Source of the DNA: Mucilaginibacter sp. OK283
GTDB taxonomy: Bacteria > Bacteroidota > Bacteroidia > Sphingobacteriales > Sphingobacteriaceae
Direction: 5' to 3'
DNA length: 64,000 bases
NCBI RefSeq assembly: GCF_900110415.1
Contig: NZ_FODR01000006.1
Span: 124,001-188,000 of the forward strand
The position numbers and the translations under genes are program-made. The notes under the pieces are model-generated. The model did not search any database and was not told the DNA's origin. It saw nothing but the letters and a program-made list of their open reading frames with translations. Shown here in pieces: positions 62,285 to 64,000 of this stretch. The stretch's first letter is position 1. Each line of letters opens with the position of its first letter.

Positions 62285-64000
62285 TTTGCTGTAATGTTTT
62301 TACCATTTGAATTGATGCTGAAAGAAATCAGATTGCCATGATCTACATAAACGCTTAACTCAGCTTCCTCGTTTTTTTTACCTGCTATTTCAGTATGAAT
62401 TTTAGACGTGATGCTTACTCCATTTTTATTAACCAGATTGTAGTTATTGTAATTAATATTAATAAACCCGTAAAATGGTGCAATAACGTCTTGCAGCCAA
62501 AGTGAAAACTTATTGACTGTTTCGCTAAGCGGTAATTTGTCGGTTATTGGCATCCCTTCGTTATTGCTAAAAACAACTTTGTATGCCGCCAGGTAAAAGT
62601 TATAAAGCAGCGATTTCTTACTACCGTAAAAACTGGTAAAATAAAACATAACGCCGTTGTTAATAAAATAAGCAACGGCACCTGTTGTTTTGCTATAAAT
62701 GTATGATTGGCCCAACGCATCCTTAAAAACCTCCCAATCTTCGGCAATACCATTTTCCGATACAAGGCTTGCAATATATCCTGGTTGAAAATCAAATGCC
62801 TTTTTAATTGGGGTGTCAATTTCAGGATTGCCAACAAGCTCGCCTTCTGCAGGTATCGTATGGCTTATTAATCTGTTTTTATTTTCAGCCCGGCTAATAT
62901 AGTGGGATATGGGATAACTCAACGTCCTCGACCCGATGTATGGCGTAGCTTGCACCTGAAAATGCAGATGTGGCTCGGGCGACCGCCCCGAATTGCCGCA
63001 CAAACCAAGTAAATCGCCGGTTTTTACAACATCACCGGGCTTAACTTTTACTGAATTTTTTTTGAGGTGCGATACTTTGGAATAGAAGTCTGCTGCATGA
63101 CGGATCACCACGGTGTTTCCCCAGTTTTCTTTAAGGTTTTCTTTGCCTATGGCGTTATCTTCTATATTGTTTACAACCTGTTCAACAACGCCGGGGCCGC
63201 AAGCCAAAACAGGTTTGTTAAAGCAATAAAAATGTTCGGGCAAGGTACCCGGATACTGAAATGTTTTATGCTCATCATCGCTGATCACAAAATCCAGCGC
63301 CTGGCCCCAGTCTCCTTTGTGTGTTATGTTGCCATTGTATCCCTGCGACACCGTCCAATACCCCATAAACGGCAGGTTCAGCTTGTAATATTTAAGATCG
63401 TTTAGCCGCTCCTCCTGGTTTAAAAACTGGTAAAGGTTCCTTTCCGGCGAATAGTGCTGGAAAACAACCAATTGTAATTTGCCGCTGGTATGTCGCAGCT
63501 TTAAAAAATATAAGAGGCTGATATTTACGATGCAAAATGGAAGCGAAAATACCGGCAAGGCGTGTACCGACATAAAACCTGTTAAGCCATTAATGATAAG
63601 AAAACTCATTGGAATGCTCAAAATTGCCAGCAAATAGGAGCGGAGGGAGGGGATTGTAAAAAAACTTCCAGTGGCTACTGCCGCCATCATGAAATTGGCT
63701 CCTAAATGATAATAGCTAATTCCCTCGGGGTAAGTATGCGTGAGCCCGTTGATGCCAATTGCGCATACAAAGCTGATGATGAGTAAGCTAAAAGCAATAC
63801 GCGAATGAACAAGCATCCCTACACTGATAAGCATCCCCGCGATGATATTATGCTGAAATAGCACGGCACTTAATGAGCGGAAGAAAAGACTTACAAATTG
63901 CGGCAATTCCGTAGCCAGGTAACCCTCAATGCCTGCCATATGGTTGCCCGGGCCGGCATAAATCTCTTCTAACAGGTAGCTGTCTTTTTGTTGCAGGCCC
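62266..64000 (-). CDS. Urea-transporter-like membrane protein fused to M23 peptidase (5' end outside window)
   Basis: The frame stays open through the window edge with no stop, so the N-terminus is missing; the ATG at 63939 is inside the gene. The visible N-terminal part (about the first 150 residues) has five hydrophobic helices, with S-L-F-F-R-S-L-S-A-V-L-F-Q-H-N and A-L-P-V-F-S-L-P-F resembling the second half of a bacterial urea transporter. A soluble M23 domain follows, with zinc motif H-K-G-D-W-G-Q-A-L-D and E-P-H-L-H-F-Q. A C-terminal domain of about 200 residues ends the protein. It heads an overlapping operon with the TPR-barrel and TPR genes. Confidence 0.8.
   Translation of the reverse strand, partial: GLQQKDSYLLEEIYAGPGNHMAGIEGYLATELPQFVSLFFRSLSAVLFQHNIIAGMLISVGMLVHSRIAFSLLIISFVCAIGINGLTHTYPEGISYYHLGANFMMAAVATGSFFTIPSLRSYLLAILSIPMSFLIINGLTGFMSVHALPVFSLPFCIVNISLLYFLKLRHTSGKLQLVVFQHYSPERNLYQFLNQEERLNDLKYYKLNLPFMGYWTVSQGYNGNITHKGDWGQALDFVISDDEHKTFQYPGTLPEHFYCFNKPVLACGPGVVEQVVNNIEDNAIGKENLKENWGNTVVIRHAADFYSKVSHLKKNSVKVKPGDVVKTGDLLGLCGNSGRSPEPHLHFQVQATPYIGSRTLSYPISHYISRAENKNRLISHTIPAEGELVGNPEIDTPIKKAFDFQPGYIASLVSENGIAEDWEVFKDALGQSYIYSKTTGAVAYFINNGVMFYFTSFYGSKKSLLYNFYLAAYKVVFSNNEGMPITDKLPLSETVNKFSLWLQDVIAPFYGFININYNNYNLVNKNGVSITSKIHTEIAGKKNEEAELSVYVDHGNLISFSINSNGKNITAKWGTKN

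Overview
The window reads as chromosomal DNA of a Bacteroidota bacterium, most likely family Sphingobacteriaceae (Mucilaginibacter or Pedobacter type). The evidence is a fused SecDF, SusC/SusD transporters with an ECF sigma factor and FecR anti-sigma factor, many lipoproteins with a C-K-K-D or C-Q-K start after the lipobox, DUF5723-type outer-membrane proteins, and TAnnTTTG -7 promoter boxes. The genus is inferred from general resemblance only. I found no tRNA, rRNA, transposase, prophage or CRISPR array.

Positions 1-38 kb are mainly housekeeping genes in short operons: a ROK regulator, HMG-CoA lyase, type II NADH dehydrogenase, SecDF, dihydrofolate reductase and thymidylate synthase, IspE, RuvB, a dolichyl-phosphate-mannose-synthase-like glycosyltransferase, a peptide transporter, thiolase, PriA, protein-L-isoaspartate methyltransferase, SmpB, and uracil-DNA glycosylase. 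A manganese module pairs MntR with an Nramp-UspA fusion behind a DtxR-type operator. A three-gene operon (SPFH protein, unknown protein, 55-residue ribbon-helix-helix protein) starts at a large dyad that overlaps its -7 box.

Positions 39.4-58.0 kb form one carbohydrate-utilisation locus. The leftward genes are the ECF sigma factor, FecR, SusC, SusD, an FG-GAP/UnbV protein, a vanadium-haloperoxidase-like protein and a beta-xylosidase-like GH3 enzyme. The rightward genes are a GH29 alpha-L-fucosidase and a GH2 enzyme that closely resembles plant endo-beta-mannosidase. Fucosidase, xylosidase-like and Man-beta-GlcNAc-cleaving activities together point to plant-type N-glycans as a plausible substrate. 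A canonical rightward terminator lies between fecR and susC where no rightward gene exists, which suggests an antisense small RNA.

Positions 58.2-64 kb hold secreted or envelope proteins on the minus strand: a PepSY-like lipoprotein, a lipoprotein with the two-lobed layout of pepsin, and an overlapping operon of a urea-transporter/M23-peptidase fusion (cut by the window edge), a TPR-barrel protein and a TPR protein.

The intergenic DNA is unusually rich in repeats. About a dozen gaps carry inverted or tandem arrays of 7-15 base words that recur at distant loci. There are also REP-like palindromes sharing the core GAGGTACGAAG, a C-rich palindrome family with one member inserted in frame in thyA, and two copies of a compact structured element that may be an RNA.
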